Origin: ZC4RG30 sp035556135
GTDB lineage: Bacteria > Pseudomonadota > Gammaproteobacteria > Steroidobacterales > Steroidobacteraceae
Assembly (NCBI GenBank): GCA_035556135.1
Contig: DATMFO010000006.1
Span: 124,001 to 188,000 of the forward strand
Length of the DNA stretch: 64,000 bases
Direction of reading: 5' to 3'
Position numbers and translations under genes: made by a program. Of this stretch, positions 1 to 10,482 are shown piece by piece (the stretch's first letter is position 1; every line of letters starts with the position of its first letter). The notes beneath the pieces were generated by a model. It was not told the origin of the DNA. It was given only the letters and a program-made list of their open reading frames with translations, and ran no database searches.

Positions 1-984
1 GGGGGCGCCACGCTGCAACTGGACTGGGTCGAGGCACGGCGTGCCTGGAGCGGGACCTCGCACCGCATGCGCCTGCTGCGCGACGAGCCCCGGTCCGCGG
101 GCGAGGAATTTGCCGCGCAGCTGGACACCACCGACCCCGGCCTGCACGTGGCCCTCACCTTCGATCCACAGCAGGATGTCGCTGCCCCCTACGTGAATCG
201 CGGTGCCAGGCCCAGGGTGGCCGTGCTGCGCGAACAGGGCGTGAACAGCCAGGTGGAAATGGGCGCCGTGCTCGACATGGCCGGCTTCGAGCCGCATGAC
301 GTGCACATGACCGACCTGCTGGATGCAGGCCGCGGCCTCGGGGATTTCCGCGGTCTGGTGGCCTGCGGCGGTTTTTCCTACGGCGACGTGCTCGGTGCGG
401 GGGAGGGCTGGGCCAAGTCCATCCTCTTCCACGGCCGGGCGCGCGATGAGTTCGCACGCTTCTTCGAACGCGGTGACACCTTCACGCTTGGCGTGTGCAA
501 TGGGTGCCAGATGATGGCGGCCCTGAAGGAGCTGGTGCCGGGCACCGAGCACTGGCCGCGCTTCGTGAAGAACCGCATCGAACAGTTCGAGGGCCGCTTC
601 AGCCTGGTGGAAATCCTCGATTCGCCGGCGGTGCTCCTGGCGGGCATGGCCGGCTCGCGGCTGCCCATCGCCGTGGCGCACGGCGAAGGCCGTGCGGAAT
701 TCGCTGCCGATGAAGCGCGGCGCGAGCTGCTCGCGCAGCGCCAGCTGGCCTTCCGCTACGTGGACGGGCGGGGCCAGGTGGCCGGCACTTATCCGGCCAA
801 TCCCAACGGCTCTCCGGACGCCATCGCGGCCGTGACCAGCCGCGATGGCCGCGTGCTGATCACGATGCCGCATCCGGAACGCTCCTTCCGCATATCGCAG
901 CAGTCCTGGTATCCGCCCGGAATGAGCGGTGAATACAGTGGCTGGATGCGCATGTTCCGCAATGCCCGGGTGTGGGTGGGCTGA
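1..984 (+). CDS. purL: Phosphoribosylformylglycinamidine synthase, C-terminal part (5' truncated by window)
   Basis: This is the glutaminase end of the large single-chain FGAM synthase, which makes FGAM from FGAR, ATP and glutamine in purine synthesis. The frame is open from base 1, so the synthetase domains lie outside the window; 327 residues are visible. The class I amidotransferase domain begins near the VAVLREQGVNSQ segment. It carries the nucleophile elbow LGVCNGCQ (Cys about residue 167 of the visible part) and the His/Glu pair in PHPER near the C-terminus. The domain is fused to the synthetase, as in Proteobacteria, rather than separate as PurQ. The gene ends 83 bases before the beta-lactamase gene. 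Identification is firm. Confidence 0.97.
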   Translation, partial: GGATLQLDWVEARRAWSGTSHRMRLLRDEPRSAGEEFAAQLDTTDPGLHVALTFDPQQDVAAPYVNRGARPRVAVLREQGVNSQVEMGAVLDMAGFEPHDVHMTDLLDAGRGLGDFRGLVACGGFSYGDVLGAGEGWAKSILFHGRARDEFARFFERGDTFTLGVCNGCQMMAALKELVPGTEHWPRFVKNRIEQFEGRFSLVEILDSPAVLLAGMAGSRLPIAVAHGEGRAEFAADEARRELLAQRQLAFRYVDGRGQVAGTYPANPNGSPDAIAAVTSRDGRVLITMPHPERSFRISQQSWYPPGMSGEYSGWMRMFRNARVWVG

Positions 985-1067
985 GCCGCACACCGGTTCC
1001 ATCGCGGCGGGGTTTGAGTAAACTTTCCCGCCACGCAATCCACGCAAGACCCGGGAGTTCAACACAG

Positions 1068-1952
1068 ATGAGCGATTCCAGGCTTTGGGCGCGGCGCGCG
1101 GCGACACCGATGGTGAAGATCCTCGCGCTGGCTTCTTTCTCGATGGCGGTGGGCGCTGCCTCAGCGCCGGACCTTGCGGCCAGGAACCAGCCGCACAAGC
1201 CCTTCCAGATCATCGGCAATACGTACTACGTGGGCACCGCCGGCATTGCCTCGCTGCTGATCACGTCGGATTTCGGGCATGTGCTGGTCGATACGGGGTT
1301 GCCGGAATCCGCGCCGCTGATTGCCAGGAACATCGAAGAGCTGGGTTTCAAGCTTGCCGACGTGAAGGGCATCGTGTTCTCGCACCCGCACGCGGATCAT
1401 GTCGGTGGCCTTGCCGAGCTGCAGAAGCTCACCGGCGCACAGGTCTACTCGCTGCGCGCCGCCGAGGAGGTGCTGCGCACCGGCAAGCTGCCGAAGGATG
1501 ATCCGCAGCATGGCGCGCGCTCACCGGCCATTCCGAAGATCTCCCGCAACTGGATCGTCACCGACGGACAGCTGCTGGGCATCGGCAGCCTGCGCCTGCG
1601 TGTCTTTGCCACGCCGGGACACACGCCCGGCAGCGCCACCTGGACCTGGGATGCCTGCGAGGGAAGCAAGTGCCTGGCCTTCGTGTATGCGGATTCGCTG
1701 AGTCCCGTCAGCGCGGACAAGTACCGCTTCAAGGACCACCCTGAAACCGTGGCCGCTTTCGAGTCCAGCCTCAAGGTGCTCGAGTCCCTGCCCTGCGAGT
1801 TGCTGATGACGCCGCATCCCGATGCCGCGCGCCTCGCGAAACTCGAGGCCGCCAAGGGAAGCGCCGATGCCTTGAAAGAAGAGGGCGCCTGCAAGCAGTT
1901 CGCGCAGCAGCGGCGCGGGGAACTGCAGGCGCGGCTCGCCGCGGGGCGCTGA
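1068..1952 (+). CDS. Subclass B3 metallo-beta-lactamase (or B3-like MBL-fold hydrolase)
   Basis: This is a predicted periplasmic zinc hydrolase of 294 residues. An N-terminal signal (hydrophobic run around residues 16-32 ending in an AxA-like site) precedes the MBL fold. The zinc ligands fit subclass B3: HPHADH (His106, His108, Asp110, His111), His185 in the PGHTPG segment and His250 in MTPHPD. The opening after the signal, the VDTGLPESA strand and the FKDHP segment are also typical of chromosomal B3 enzymes. The start at 1068 is chosen because the signal peptide follows it and a purine-rich GGGAG lies about 11 bases upstream; an upstream start at 972 would overlap purL. Hydrolysis of penicillins or carbapenems is likely from the family but unproven; some environmental B3 proteins are weak beta-lactamases. 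Confidence 0.85.
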   Translation: MSDSRLWARRAATPMVKILALASFSMAVGAASAPDLAARNQPHKPFQIIGNTYYVGTAGIASLLITSDFGHVLVDTGLPESAPLIARNIEELGFKLADVKGIVFSHPHADHVGGLAELQKLTGAQVYSLRAAEEVLRTGKLPKDDPQHGARSPAIPKISRNWIVTDGQLLGIGSLRLRVFATPGHTPGSATWTWDACEGSKCLAFVYADSLSPVSADKYRFKDHPETVAAFESSLKVLESLPCELLMTPHPDAARLAKLEAAKGSADALKEEGACKQFAQQRRGELQARLAAGR

Positions 1953-2063
1953 CCGGCCAGGGTTCGAAGCGGGCGGTGCCGCTTCGCCTCCTGTCAACGC
2001 CGCGTCCTGCACGGCGTTACAACTGTCACGGCGACGCGCCGTGGCTGGCACGGGGATACGGCA

Positions 2064-3440
2064 ATGCGCGAGACGGAAGCGGTGGTGGCCGCCAACCGCT
2101 TTGGACTGGGGGCGGCACCCGGTGAGATCCGCGCCATCGCCGGCGATCCGCGCGGCGCCCTCAAGGCCCAGCTTGCCGGCGCTGCACCGCTGATCGGCCA
2201 AGCGCTGCCGGGCTCCCATGAGCTGCTGGCGGGAGCCCTGCAGTTGCGCGCCGACGCGGCGGGCGAGCGCCAGGCTGGCTCGCCGCAGCTGGCTGCGGCC
2301 GTGCAGACCATTCGGGATCTCTATGCACCGGCGCATGCAGCGGAGGTCCTGGCCCGCTTCCGCGAGGCGGTGTCCAGCCAGCGCAGTTTCCTCGAGCGCC
2401 TGGTGCACTTCTGGAGCAACCACTTCGCCGTCTCGGTGGACAAGGTCCAGGTGCTGGGACTTGCCGGCGCAATGGAGCGCGAGGCCATCCGCCCGCATGT
2501 GCTGGGCAGCTTCGCCGGAATGCTGCTGGCGGTGGAGCAGCATCCGGCCATGCTGCTGTACCTGGACAACCAGGCATCAATGGGTTCGCACTCGCAGGCG
2601 GCACGGCTCGCCGGGCGACGCGGCCGCACGCTGGGGCTCAACGAGAATCTCGGGCGGGAAATCCTTGAGCTGCACACGCTGGGTGTCGACGGGGGTTACA
2701 CGCAGGAGGACGTGCGCGCCCTGGCCACGCTGGTCTCCGGCTGGTCGATCGGCGGCGGACAGGGCAGGCTGCGCGGCGGCGAGCCGGGCCGGTTCCATTT
2801 CCGTTCCGCCTTCCATGAACCGGGCGCACAGCGGCTGCTGGGCAGACGTTATGGCGAGGAAGGCCTGGCGCAGGGCGAGCGCGCGCTGCGCGACCTGGCG
2901 CGCCATCCCGCCACGGCCCGTCACCTGGCGGGCAAGCTGGCCCGCCACTTCGTCGCGGACGAGCCGCCGCCGACGCTGGTGGAGTCGCTGGCACAGGTCT
3001 GGCTGCGCACGGAAGGCGACCTGCGCAGCGTGTATGGCGCGCTGCTTGACGCAGCCGTCGCGTGGGAGAAACCGCTGGCCAAGTTCAAGACGCCGGCGGA
3101 CTACATCCATTCCACCTGGCGTGCATTGCAGCTGCCCGTTGCACAGCGCGACGTGCGCCTGTTCGAGCAGCTGGGCCAGCGGCCCTTCGCTCCCGGTTCC
3201 CCCGCCGGATGGCCTGACCGCAGCGCCGACTGGGATGGTCCCGCGGCGCTGATGAAGCGGCTGGAGTGGGCGCAGGAGTCGGGCGGGCAACTCGGCTCGC
3301 GCCGCAATGCGCGCCAGCTGGCCGTGGAATCCCTGGGACCACTGTGGTCGGCATCCTCGGCCGAAGCGGTGGCGCGCGCGCAGGATGCTGCACAGGCGCT
3401 GACGCTGTGGCTCGGGTCACCGGAATTCATGCGCCGATGA
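2064..3440 (+). CDS. DUF1800 family protein
   Basis: This 458-residue protein belongs to the DUF1800 family, whose members are nearly always paired with a DUF1501 protein. The N-terminus has the family signature (ANRFGLGAAPGE, residues about 10-21), followed by a helical body. The segment around LGLNENLGREILELHTLG and the later tract on HFVADEPP are also typical. No clear Sec or Tat signal is visible on this member. It is co-directional with the DUF1501 gene 16 bases downstream, so the two are probably one transcript. Biochemical function is unknown; the family is often annotated only by context in Gram-negative genomes. Confidence 0.85.
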   Translation: MRETEAVVAANRFGLGAAPGEIRAIAGDPRGALKAQLAGAAPLIGQALPGSHELLAGALQLRADAAGERQAGSPQLAAAVQTIRDLYAPAHAAEVLARFREAVSSQRSFLERLVHFWSNHFAVSVDKVQVLGLAGAMEREAIRPHVLGSFAGMLLAVEQHPAMLLYLDNQASMGSHSQAARLAGRRGRTLGLNENLGREILELHTLGVDGGYTQEDVRALATLVSGWSIGGGQGRLRGGEPGRFHFRSAFHEPGAQRLLGRRYGEEGLAQGERALRDLARHPATARHLAGKLARHFVADEPPPTLVESLAQVWLRTEGDLRSVYGALLDAAVAWEKPLAKFKTPADYIHSTWRALQLPVAQRDVRLFEQLGQRPFAPGSPAGWPDRSADWDGPAALMKRLEWAQESGGQLGSRRNARQLAVESLGPLWSASSAEAVARAQDAAQALTLWLGSPEFMRR

Positions 3441-3456
3441 GCGCGGGAGCAAATCC

Positions 3457-4683
3457 ATGAGCCACCTCTACTCGCGCCGCACGCTGCTGCAACAGGTTGC
3501 CGCAGCCGCCGGCACGCTGGCCGCACCAGCGGTGCTGGTGCCCCGGATGAGCTTCGCGGCTGCCGCTACGGGCGATGCGCGACTGGTGCTGGTGCTGCTG
3601 CGTGGCGCGCTCGATGGCCTCGCCGCGGCTCCGCCGGTGGGAGATCCCCACTACACCAGCGCCCGCGGCGAGATGGCGCTGTCGCCGGCCGACGGCATCA
3701 TTCCCCTCGACGACCTCTTCGCGTTGCATCCGGCCCTGTCTTTCATGGGCGCACAGTGGCAGCAGCGGCAGCTGGCGCTGCTGCATGCCGTGGCTACACC
3801 CTATCGAGAGCGCTCGCACTTCGATGCGCAGGACGTGCTGGAAAGCGGGCACGCCCGCCCGCACGCGGCGCAATCCGGCTGGCTCAACCGGGCGCTGGGG
3901 GGACTTCCCCGTGCCGCGGACATGCCATTGCCGCGCCAGCCCGGCGTGGCGCTTGCCTCCGGCGTGCCGCTGGTGATGCGGGGTCCTTCGGAAGTCGCTT
4001 CCTGGGCGCCCAGCCGCCTGCGGCAGGTCACCGACGACACGCTCGAAAGGCTCGCTGACCTGTATGCCGGCGACGCCTTGCTGTCGCGGCGGCTGGCCGA
4101 TGCCGCCGCCGCGCAGGCGCTGGCCGGCGAGGGCGCAATGGATGGGGCTGGCGGACGCGCTGGCGGGTTGGCGCAGCTGGCCCAGGCGGCGAGCACGGCG
4201 GCCGGATTCCTGCTGCGCGCAGACGGGCCGCGCGTGGCGGTGCTCGAAACCACCGGCTGGGACACGCATGCCAACCAGGGCCAGACGCAGGGTGTGCTGG
4301 CAACGCGACTGGCGGCGCTGGATGCGGGGCTGCGCACGCTGCACGATGAACTGGGCACGGCCTGGCAGCACACCGCCGTGCTGGTGGTCACCGAGTTCGG
4401 TCGCACAGTGGCCTTCAATGGCACGCGCGGCACTGACCACGGCACCGGTTCGGCTGCATTCCTCCTGGGTGGCGCCGTGCGTGGCCAGGTGGTGTCGGAC
4501 TGGCCGGGGCTCTCACCTGGCGCGCTTCACGAGCAGCGCGACCTGGCGCCCACCCTTGACCTGCGCGACATCCAGGCGGCGCTGCTGCACCAGCACCTGG
4601 GTATCGAGGAGGGCTTCATCACGCGCGAGGTGTTTCCTGGCCACGCCGTGCGCAGGGGCCTGCCTGATCTCGTGAGCGGCTGA
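3457..4683 (+). CDS. DUF1501 family Tat-exported protein
   Basis: This 408-residue partner of the DUF1800 gene has an N-terminal twin-arginine signal (SRRTLLQQ at about residues 6-13, then a hydrophobic Ala-rich stretch ending near residue 37), so export in a folded state through the Tat system is predicted. The DUF1501 fold is related to sulfatase/alkaline-phosphatase proteins. The C-terminal half shows the family segments TTGWDTHANQG and VVTEFGRTV and a TDHGTG motif that resembles a metal site. It starts 16 bases after DUF1800, consistent with an operon. The substrate is unknown. Confidence 0.87.
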   Translation: MSHLYSRRTLLQQVAAAAGTLAAPAVLVPRMSFAAAATGDARLVLVLLRGALDGLAAAPPVGDPHYTSARGEMALSPADGIIPLDDLFALHPALSFMGAQWQQRQLALLHAVATPYRERSHFDAQDVLESGHARPHAAQSGWLNRALGGLPRAADMPLPRQPGVALASGVPLVMRGPSEVASWAPSRLRQVTDDTLERLADLYAGDALLSRRLADAAAAQALAGEGAMDGAGGRAGGLAQLAQAASTAAGFLLRADGPRVAVLETTGWDTHANQGQTQGVLATRLAALDAGLRTLHDELGTAWQHTAVLVVTEFGRTVAFNGTRGTDHGTGSAAFLLGGAVRGQVVSDWPGLSPGALHEQRDLAPTLDLRDIQAALLHQHLGIEEGFITREVFPGHAVRRGLPDLVSG

Positions 4684-4711
4684 AGCGACGGGTTGCGGCG
4701 CCGCGCCTTCT

Positions 4712-5931
4712 TCAGGCCTGCGCCCTTGCACCGATCGGCAGGTGGCGCGCGGGTGCCAGCGCTGCCAGCGCGAGTACGGCGGCGACGAGCAGCGTTGTCG
4801 TTACGCTGGTGGCCGTAGCCACCTGCCCCCACAGCAGGCTGCCGCCGGCCAGGCACCCGTAGAACGCGGCCGTATACAAGGCCATGCCGCGGGCGCGCAG
4901 CGGTTCGGACATCGCCAGCTGGGCCGCGACATTCAGTGACGACAGGCTGGCCAGCCACGCCGCGCCAGCCAGCAGTGCCGCCAGCATGCCCAGCGCCGGG
5001 ATGCGCAGCAGTGCGAAGCCCAGCAGCGCGATGGCGGTGGCCACCTGTCCAGATTGCTGCACGCGGTCGATGCCGACGCGCATGCGCAGCGCAGGCAGGA
5101 ACATGGCGCCAGCCACCGCGCCGGCGCCGATGCAGCCCACCAGCACGCCAAACAGGCTCGGGCCACCGTGCAGTTGCTCGCGCGCGATCAGCGGCAGCAG
5201 CGCCCAGTAGCAGCTGCCGTTCACGTAGAACAGCACCGAGCGCCACAGCGTGCGCCGCAGGGCGGCATTGTCGCGAGCCTGTGCAAGGCCGGTGCGCAGT
5301 GCCGCCAGGTAGGATTCCTTGTGTGCCGGCACCACGCGCCGGTAGCCGCGCCACATCCACAGCGCAGCAATCACCGCCACGAAGGTGAGGGCGTTGACCA
5401 GGAACGGCCAGGCAATGCCAATGCCGGCGATGACCACACCGGCGAGCGCCGGGCCGATGGCGCGGCTGATGTTCATGCTCATCGCATGCAGCGCGATGGC
5501 CTGGGGAAGGTCCTCGCGCGTGACCAGTGCCGGCACGATGGCCTGCCAGGTAGGCGACATCACCGCCACGCAGCTGCCCATCGCCAGGGTGACCAGCAGC
5601 AGGTTCACTGGTCCGGCAATGTGCCCAAGCACCAGCAGCCCCATCAGCAGTGCCAGCATCAGCATGGCTGCCTGCACGATGATCAGCAGCCAGCGGCGGT
5701 CGCAGCGGTCGGCCAGCGTGCCGGCCGGAACCGCGAGCAGGAATACGGGCAGGGCGCTGGCCACCTGCACCAGCGCCACCATCGAGGCCGATGGATCGAA
5801 CTCGGTCATCAGCCAGCGGGCGGCCAGGTCGTACATCCAGTTGCCGGTGTTGGCCACCAGCCCCGCGCTCCACAGTATGGCGTACTCGCGGTGGCGCAGC
5901 GGCGCCCAGGCCCCCGCTGCGCCCGCCGCGC

Positions 5932-5935
<4 letters not shown>
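4712..5935 (-). CDS. MFS transporter, EntS/MFS_3-like exporter
   Basis: This is an inner-membrane major facilitator of 407 residues with about twelve hydrophobic segments. The N-terminal LRHREYAILWSAGLVANTG and the loop GTLADRCDRRW between helices 2 and 3 are typical of the MFS_3 group, which includes enterobactin exporter EntS and many drug-efflux relatives. Its start overlaps the stop of ettA by four bases (ATGA), so it is translationally coupled downstream of ettA. It is convergent with the DUF1501 gene. The substrate cannot be told from the sequence; export of a small molecule is the best inference. Confidence 0.8.
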
Positions 5936-7584
<1,649 letters not shown>

Positions 7585-7605
<21 letters not shown>

Positions 7606-7640
7606 CGGGCAATGATAGTCTGACGGCCGTGTGAAAGCGC
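7585..7640. promoter_or_regulatory. Divergent ettA / deacetylase start region with overlapping -10 boxes
   Basis: Only 25 bases separate the ettA start (7605, minus) from the deacetylase GTG (7631, plus). A minus-strand TATCAT occupies 7612-7617 and ends six bases before ettA ATG. A plus-strand GATAGT occupies 7614-7619, overlapping it, eleven bases before the deacetylase GTG. No good -35 box is visible for either. This looks like a compact bidirectional promoter; the plus-strand box is the weaker call. Confidence 0.5.
7612..7617 (-). promoter_or_regulatory. Leaderless-type -10 box of ettA
   Basis: TATCAT on the minus strand ends six bases before the ettA ATG at 7605. No Shine-Dalgarno is present in the TGCCCG that follows. 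Confidence 0.5.
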
Positions 7641-8602
7641 CCTGTGCAAACGGCCGCCGGCCCGGCGGCGTGCTGGTCGTCGCTGATGAGGCGCTGGGGC
7701 GCTACGGTTTTCCCAACGGCCATCCATTCGGCCGGGATCGCTACGACGCATTCCTCGCCGGGTTCCACGCGCGCGGGCTCGACCGGCGCTGCCAGATGCT
7801 GGCCTCGCGCACTGCCACTGAAGGCGAATTGCTGCGCTTCCACGATGCGCGTTACGTGGATTTCGTGCGTGCACGCTCCGCGGCGGGCAGCGGCTCGCTG
7901 GACGCAGGTGACACCCCTGCCTGGCGGGGCTGCTTCGAGGCCGCAGCACAGGTGGTCGGGGCCACGCTGGTTGCGGCGCAGGCCATGCTCGACGGCCGCG
8001 CCAGCCGCGGCTTCGTTCCCATCGGCGGACTGCACCATGCCACCCGCACCGGCGCGGCCGGCTTCTGCATCTTCAATGACTGCGGCGTGCTCATCGAGAC
8101 CTTGCGCGCCGCCGGCGTCGCCAGCGTGGGCTACGTGGACATCGATGCGCACCACGGCGATGGTGTGTACTACGCCTACGAGTCCGATCCGTATGTGGTA
8201 TTCGCCGATCTGCATGAGGACGGCCGATACCTGTATCCAGGCACGGGCAGCGCTGACGAGAGCGGGGAGGGTAGCGCCACCGGCACCAAGCTGAACCTGC
8301 CCCTGCCGCCGGCCGCCGACGACGCGCAGTTCGCGGCGCAGTGGCCAGCCGTGCTGGAACACCTGGAGCGCCATTCCCCGGGCTTCCTGATCCTCCAGTG
8401 CGGTGCGGACAGCCTGGAAGGCGATCCGCTGGCGCATCTCAGGCTCAGCCCCGATAGCCACGCGCGGGCCGCACGCGACCTGGCACACCTGGCCGACCGG
8501 CTGGGCCATGGCAGGGTGCTGGCACTGGGTGGGGGAGGCTACAACCGGGCCAACATTGCCGCTGGCTGGAATGCCGTGGTGGAAGCCCTCCTGGCGGCCT
8601 GA
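7631..8602 (+). CDS. Histone deacetylase family protein (AcuC/class II-like zinc deacetylase)
   Basis: This is a 323-residue zinc amidohydrolase of the HDAC/AcuC/acetylpolyamine amidohydrolase superfamily. Catalytic elements appear in order: the HH pair in GGLHHATRTG, the zinc ligands Asp and His in DIDAHHGDG, the third zinc Asp in GADSLEGDP, and the transition-state Tyr in GGGGYN. The protein should therefore be active, removing acetyl or acyl groups from lysines or polyamines. The start is GTG at 7631; an internal GTG at 7670 is an alternative. The gene is divergent from ettA and is followed by a terminator that overlaps its own stop codon. The natural substrate is not predictable. Confidence 0.88.
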   Translation: MKAPCANGRRPGGVLVVADEALGRYGFPNGHPFGRDRYDAFLAGFHARGLDRRCQMLASRTATEGELLRFHDARYVDFVRARSAAGSGSLDAGDTPAWRGCFEAAAQVVGATLVAAQAMLDGRASRGFVPIGGLHHATRTGAAGFCIFNDCGVLIETLRAAGVASVGYVDIDAHHGDGVYYAYESDPYVVFADLHEDGRYLYPGTGSADESGEGSATGTKLNLPLPPAADDAQFAAQWPAVLEHLERHSPGFLILQCGADSLEGDPLAHLRLSPDSHARAARDLAHLADRLGHGRVLALGGGGYNRANIAAGWNAVVEALLAA

Positions 8603-8615
8603 GGGCGCTTTTTTT
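8585..8615 (+). terminator. Rho-independent terminator overlapping the deacetylase stop codon
   Basis: GCCCTC (8585-8590) and GAGGGC (8601-8606) form a six-pair GC stem with a ten-base loop, followed almost at once by a seven-T run (8609-8615). The stop codon TGA at 8600-8602 is inside the hairpin. It would insulate glyA from the upstream gene. Confidence 0.75.
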
Positions 8616-8616
8616 C

Positions 8617-8622
8617 GGTACC
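8617..8622 (+). promoter_or_regulatory. Candidate -10 box for glyA
   Basis: TACCAT follows directly after the upstream terminator and lies 37 bases before the glyA ATG, giving a leader of about 30 bases. The -35 region falls in the terminator stem and has no good match. Tentative. Confidence 0.35.
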
Positions 8623-8659
8623 ATGTCCGCCTTTTTCGCCGGGAGCCCAGGTCCGCCAC

Positions 8660-9916
8660 ATGTATTCCGAGTCGATGACCATCGAGCGTTTTGATCCTGA
8701 CCTCGCGCGGGCCATCGCGGCTGAACAGCTGCGCCAGGAAGAGCACATCGAGCTCATCGCCTCCGAGAACTACGCCAGCCCGCGCGTGCTCGCCGCGCAG
8801 GGATCGGTGCTCACCAACAAGTACGCGGAAGGCTATCCGGGCAAGCGTTACTACGGTGGCTGCGAGAACGTCGACGTCGTCGAGCAGCTGGCCATCGACC
8901 GCGCGAAGCGGCTGTTCGGCGCCGACTTTGCCAATGTGCAGCCGCACTCCGGCAGCCAGGCCAATGCGGCTGCCTTCATGGCGCTGCTGAATCCCGGCGA
9001 CACCTTCCTCGGCATGAGCCTCGACCAGGGTGGCCACCTCACGCATGGCTCGAAGGTGAATTTTTCCGGCAAGCTGTATCGCGCGGTGAGCTACGGGTTG
9101 AAGCCCGAAGATGGCCGCATCGACTACGACCAGATGGAGCAGGTGGCGCAGGCCGAGAAGCCGAAGCTGATCGTGGCGGGATTCTCCGCGTATTCACGCC
9201 ACCTCGACTTCGCGCGTTTCCGCCGCGTGGCCGATGCGGTCGGCGCCTGCCTCATGGTGGACATGGCGCATGTGGCGGGCCTCGTGGCGGCCGGCGTGTC
9301 GCCCAACCCCGTGCCGTTTGCCGACGTGGTGACCAGCACCACGCACAAGACGCTGCGCGGCCCGCGCGGCGGCCTCATCCTGGCGCGCGGCAATCCCGAG
9401 ATCGAGAAGAAGCTCAACTCGGTGGTGTTCCCCGGCACGCAGGGTGGACCCCTGATGCATGTCATCGCCGCCAAGGCGGTGGCCTTCCAGGAGGCACTGC
9501 AGCCCAATTTCAAGGAATACCAGCAGCAGGTGCTCGCCAATGCGCGCGCCATGGCCGCGACATTCCAGCGCCGCGGCTATCGCGTGGTTTCCGGCGGCAC
9601 CGACAACCACCTCTTCCTGCTCGACCTGTCGGACAAGCAGATGACGGGCAGGGATGCGGACGCCGCGCTGGGCCAGGCGCACATCACCGTGAACAAGAAC
9701 GCGGTGCCCAACGATCCGCGGCCGCCCACGGTGACCAGCGGACTGCGCATCGGCTCCCCCGCCTCGACCACGCGCGGTTTCAAGGAGGCGGAGATGACGC
9801 AGGTGGCCGGGTGGATTGCCGACATCATTGATGCCGGCGGCGCCCCCGAGGTGGTCGAACGCGTGCGTGGCGAGGTGTCGGCGCTGTGCCGGCGCTTCCC
9901 CGTGTATGGCAAGTGA
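8660..9916 (+). CDS. glyA: Serine hydroxymethyltransferase
   Basis: This PLP enzyme of 418 residues interconverts serine and glycine and charges tetrahydrofolate with a one-carbon unit. The family sequence is clear throughout: the N-terminal EEHIELIASENYASP, the NVQPHSGSQAN stretch, and the PLP-lysine loop TSTTHKTLRGPRGG. Length matches bacterial GlyA. ATG at 8675 (five codons later) is an equally good start. It sits just ahead of nrdR, as in many Proteobacteria, and supplies one-carbon units used by the purine enzymes elsewhere in the window. Confidence 0.97.
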   Translation: MYSESMTIERFDPDLARAIAAEQLRQEEHIELIASENYASPRVLAAQGSVLTNKYAEGYPGKRYYGGCENVDVVEQLAIDRAKRLFGADFANVQPHSGSQANAAAFMALLNPGDTFLGMSLDQGGHLTHGSKVNFSGKLYRAVSYGLKPEDGRIDYDQMEQVAQAEKPKLIVAGFSAYSRHLDFARFRRVADAVGACLMVDMAHVAGLVAAGVSPNPVPFADVVTSTTHKTLRGPRGGLILARGNPEIEKKLNSVVFPGTQGGPLMHVIAAKAVAFQEALQPNFKEYQQQVLANARAMAATFQRRGYRVVSGGTDNHLFLLDLSDKQMTGRDADAALGQAHITVNKNAVPNDPRPPTVTSGLRIGSPASTTRGFKEAEMTQVAGWIADIIDAGGAPEVVERVRGEVSALCRRFPVYGK

Positions 9917-9954
9917 GGCGCGGATCAGGGCTGAAGCCATGAACGCGAACCGGC

Positions 9955-10482
9955 ATGTATTGTCCCTTCTGCGGGCATGAAGAAACCAAGGTAACGGACT
10001 CGCGCCTCGCTGGCGGCGGGGCGCAGATCCGCCGCCGTCGCGAATGCCTGTCTTGCGGCGAGCGCTTCACCACCTTCGAGACCGCCGAGCTGGTGATGCC
10101 GCTGGTGGTGAAGTCCGACCAGAGCCGCGTTCCCTTCGATGAGCAGAAGCTGCGCTCCGGCATGGAGCGGGCACTGCAAAAGCGCCCGGTGAGCCGCGAG
10201 GCGGTCGACGAGGCAATCTCCCGCATCAGCCACAAGCTGCGCAGCCTGGGAGAGCGCGAGGTGGCCTCACGCATCGTGGGCGAGCTGGTGATGGAAGAAC
10301 TGCATCAGCTGGATGAAGTGGCCTATGTGCGTTTTGCATCGGTGTACCGCAGCTTCCAGGACGTGGACGCCTTCCGGCACGAGATCGAGGCGCTGCGGCA
10401 GAAGCGGCGCAAGCCGCCCAGCAGGGACCAGCTTTCGTTGTTGCCCGGCGCGGTGACCGATCCGGCCAGGCAGGGCAAATGA
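9955..10482 (+). CDS. nrdR: Transcriptional repressor NrdR
   Basis: This is the ATP/dATP-cone repressor of ribonucleotide reductase genes, 175 residues. The N-terminal zinc ribbon has Cys pairs CPFC and CLSC, about 30 residues apart, with the basic RRRRE between them. The ATP-cone domain follows from about residue 48. The C-terminal 20 residues extend beyond the usual NrdR end. The stop overlaps the ribD start by four bases (ATGA), placing nrdR at the head of the riboflavin operon, a common arrangement in Gammaproteobacteria. Confidence 0.96.
   Translation: MYCPFCGHEETKVTDSRLAGGGAQIRRRRECLSCGERFTTFETAELVMPLVVKSDQSRVPFDEQKLRSGMERALQKRPVSREAVDEAISRISHKLRSLGEREVASRIVGELVMEELHQLDEVAYVRFASVYRSFQDVDAFRHEIEALRQKRRKPPSRDQLSLLPGAVTDPARQGK

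Noticed and set aside
9917..10478. FMN riboswitch ahead of the riboflavin genes
   Set aside because: Intergenic spaces in the rib run are 3-90 bases, too short for the element, and none of its conserved stems are visible.
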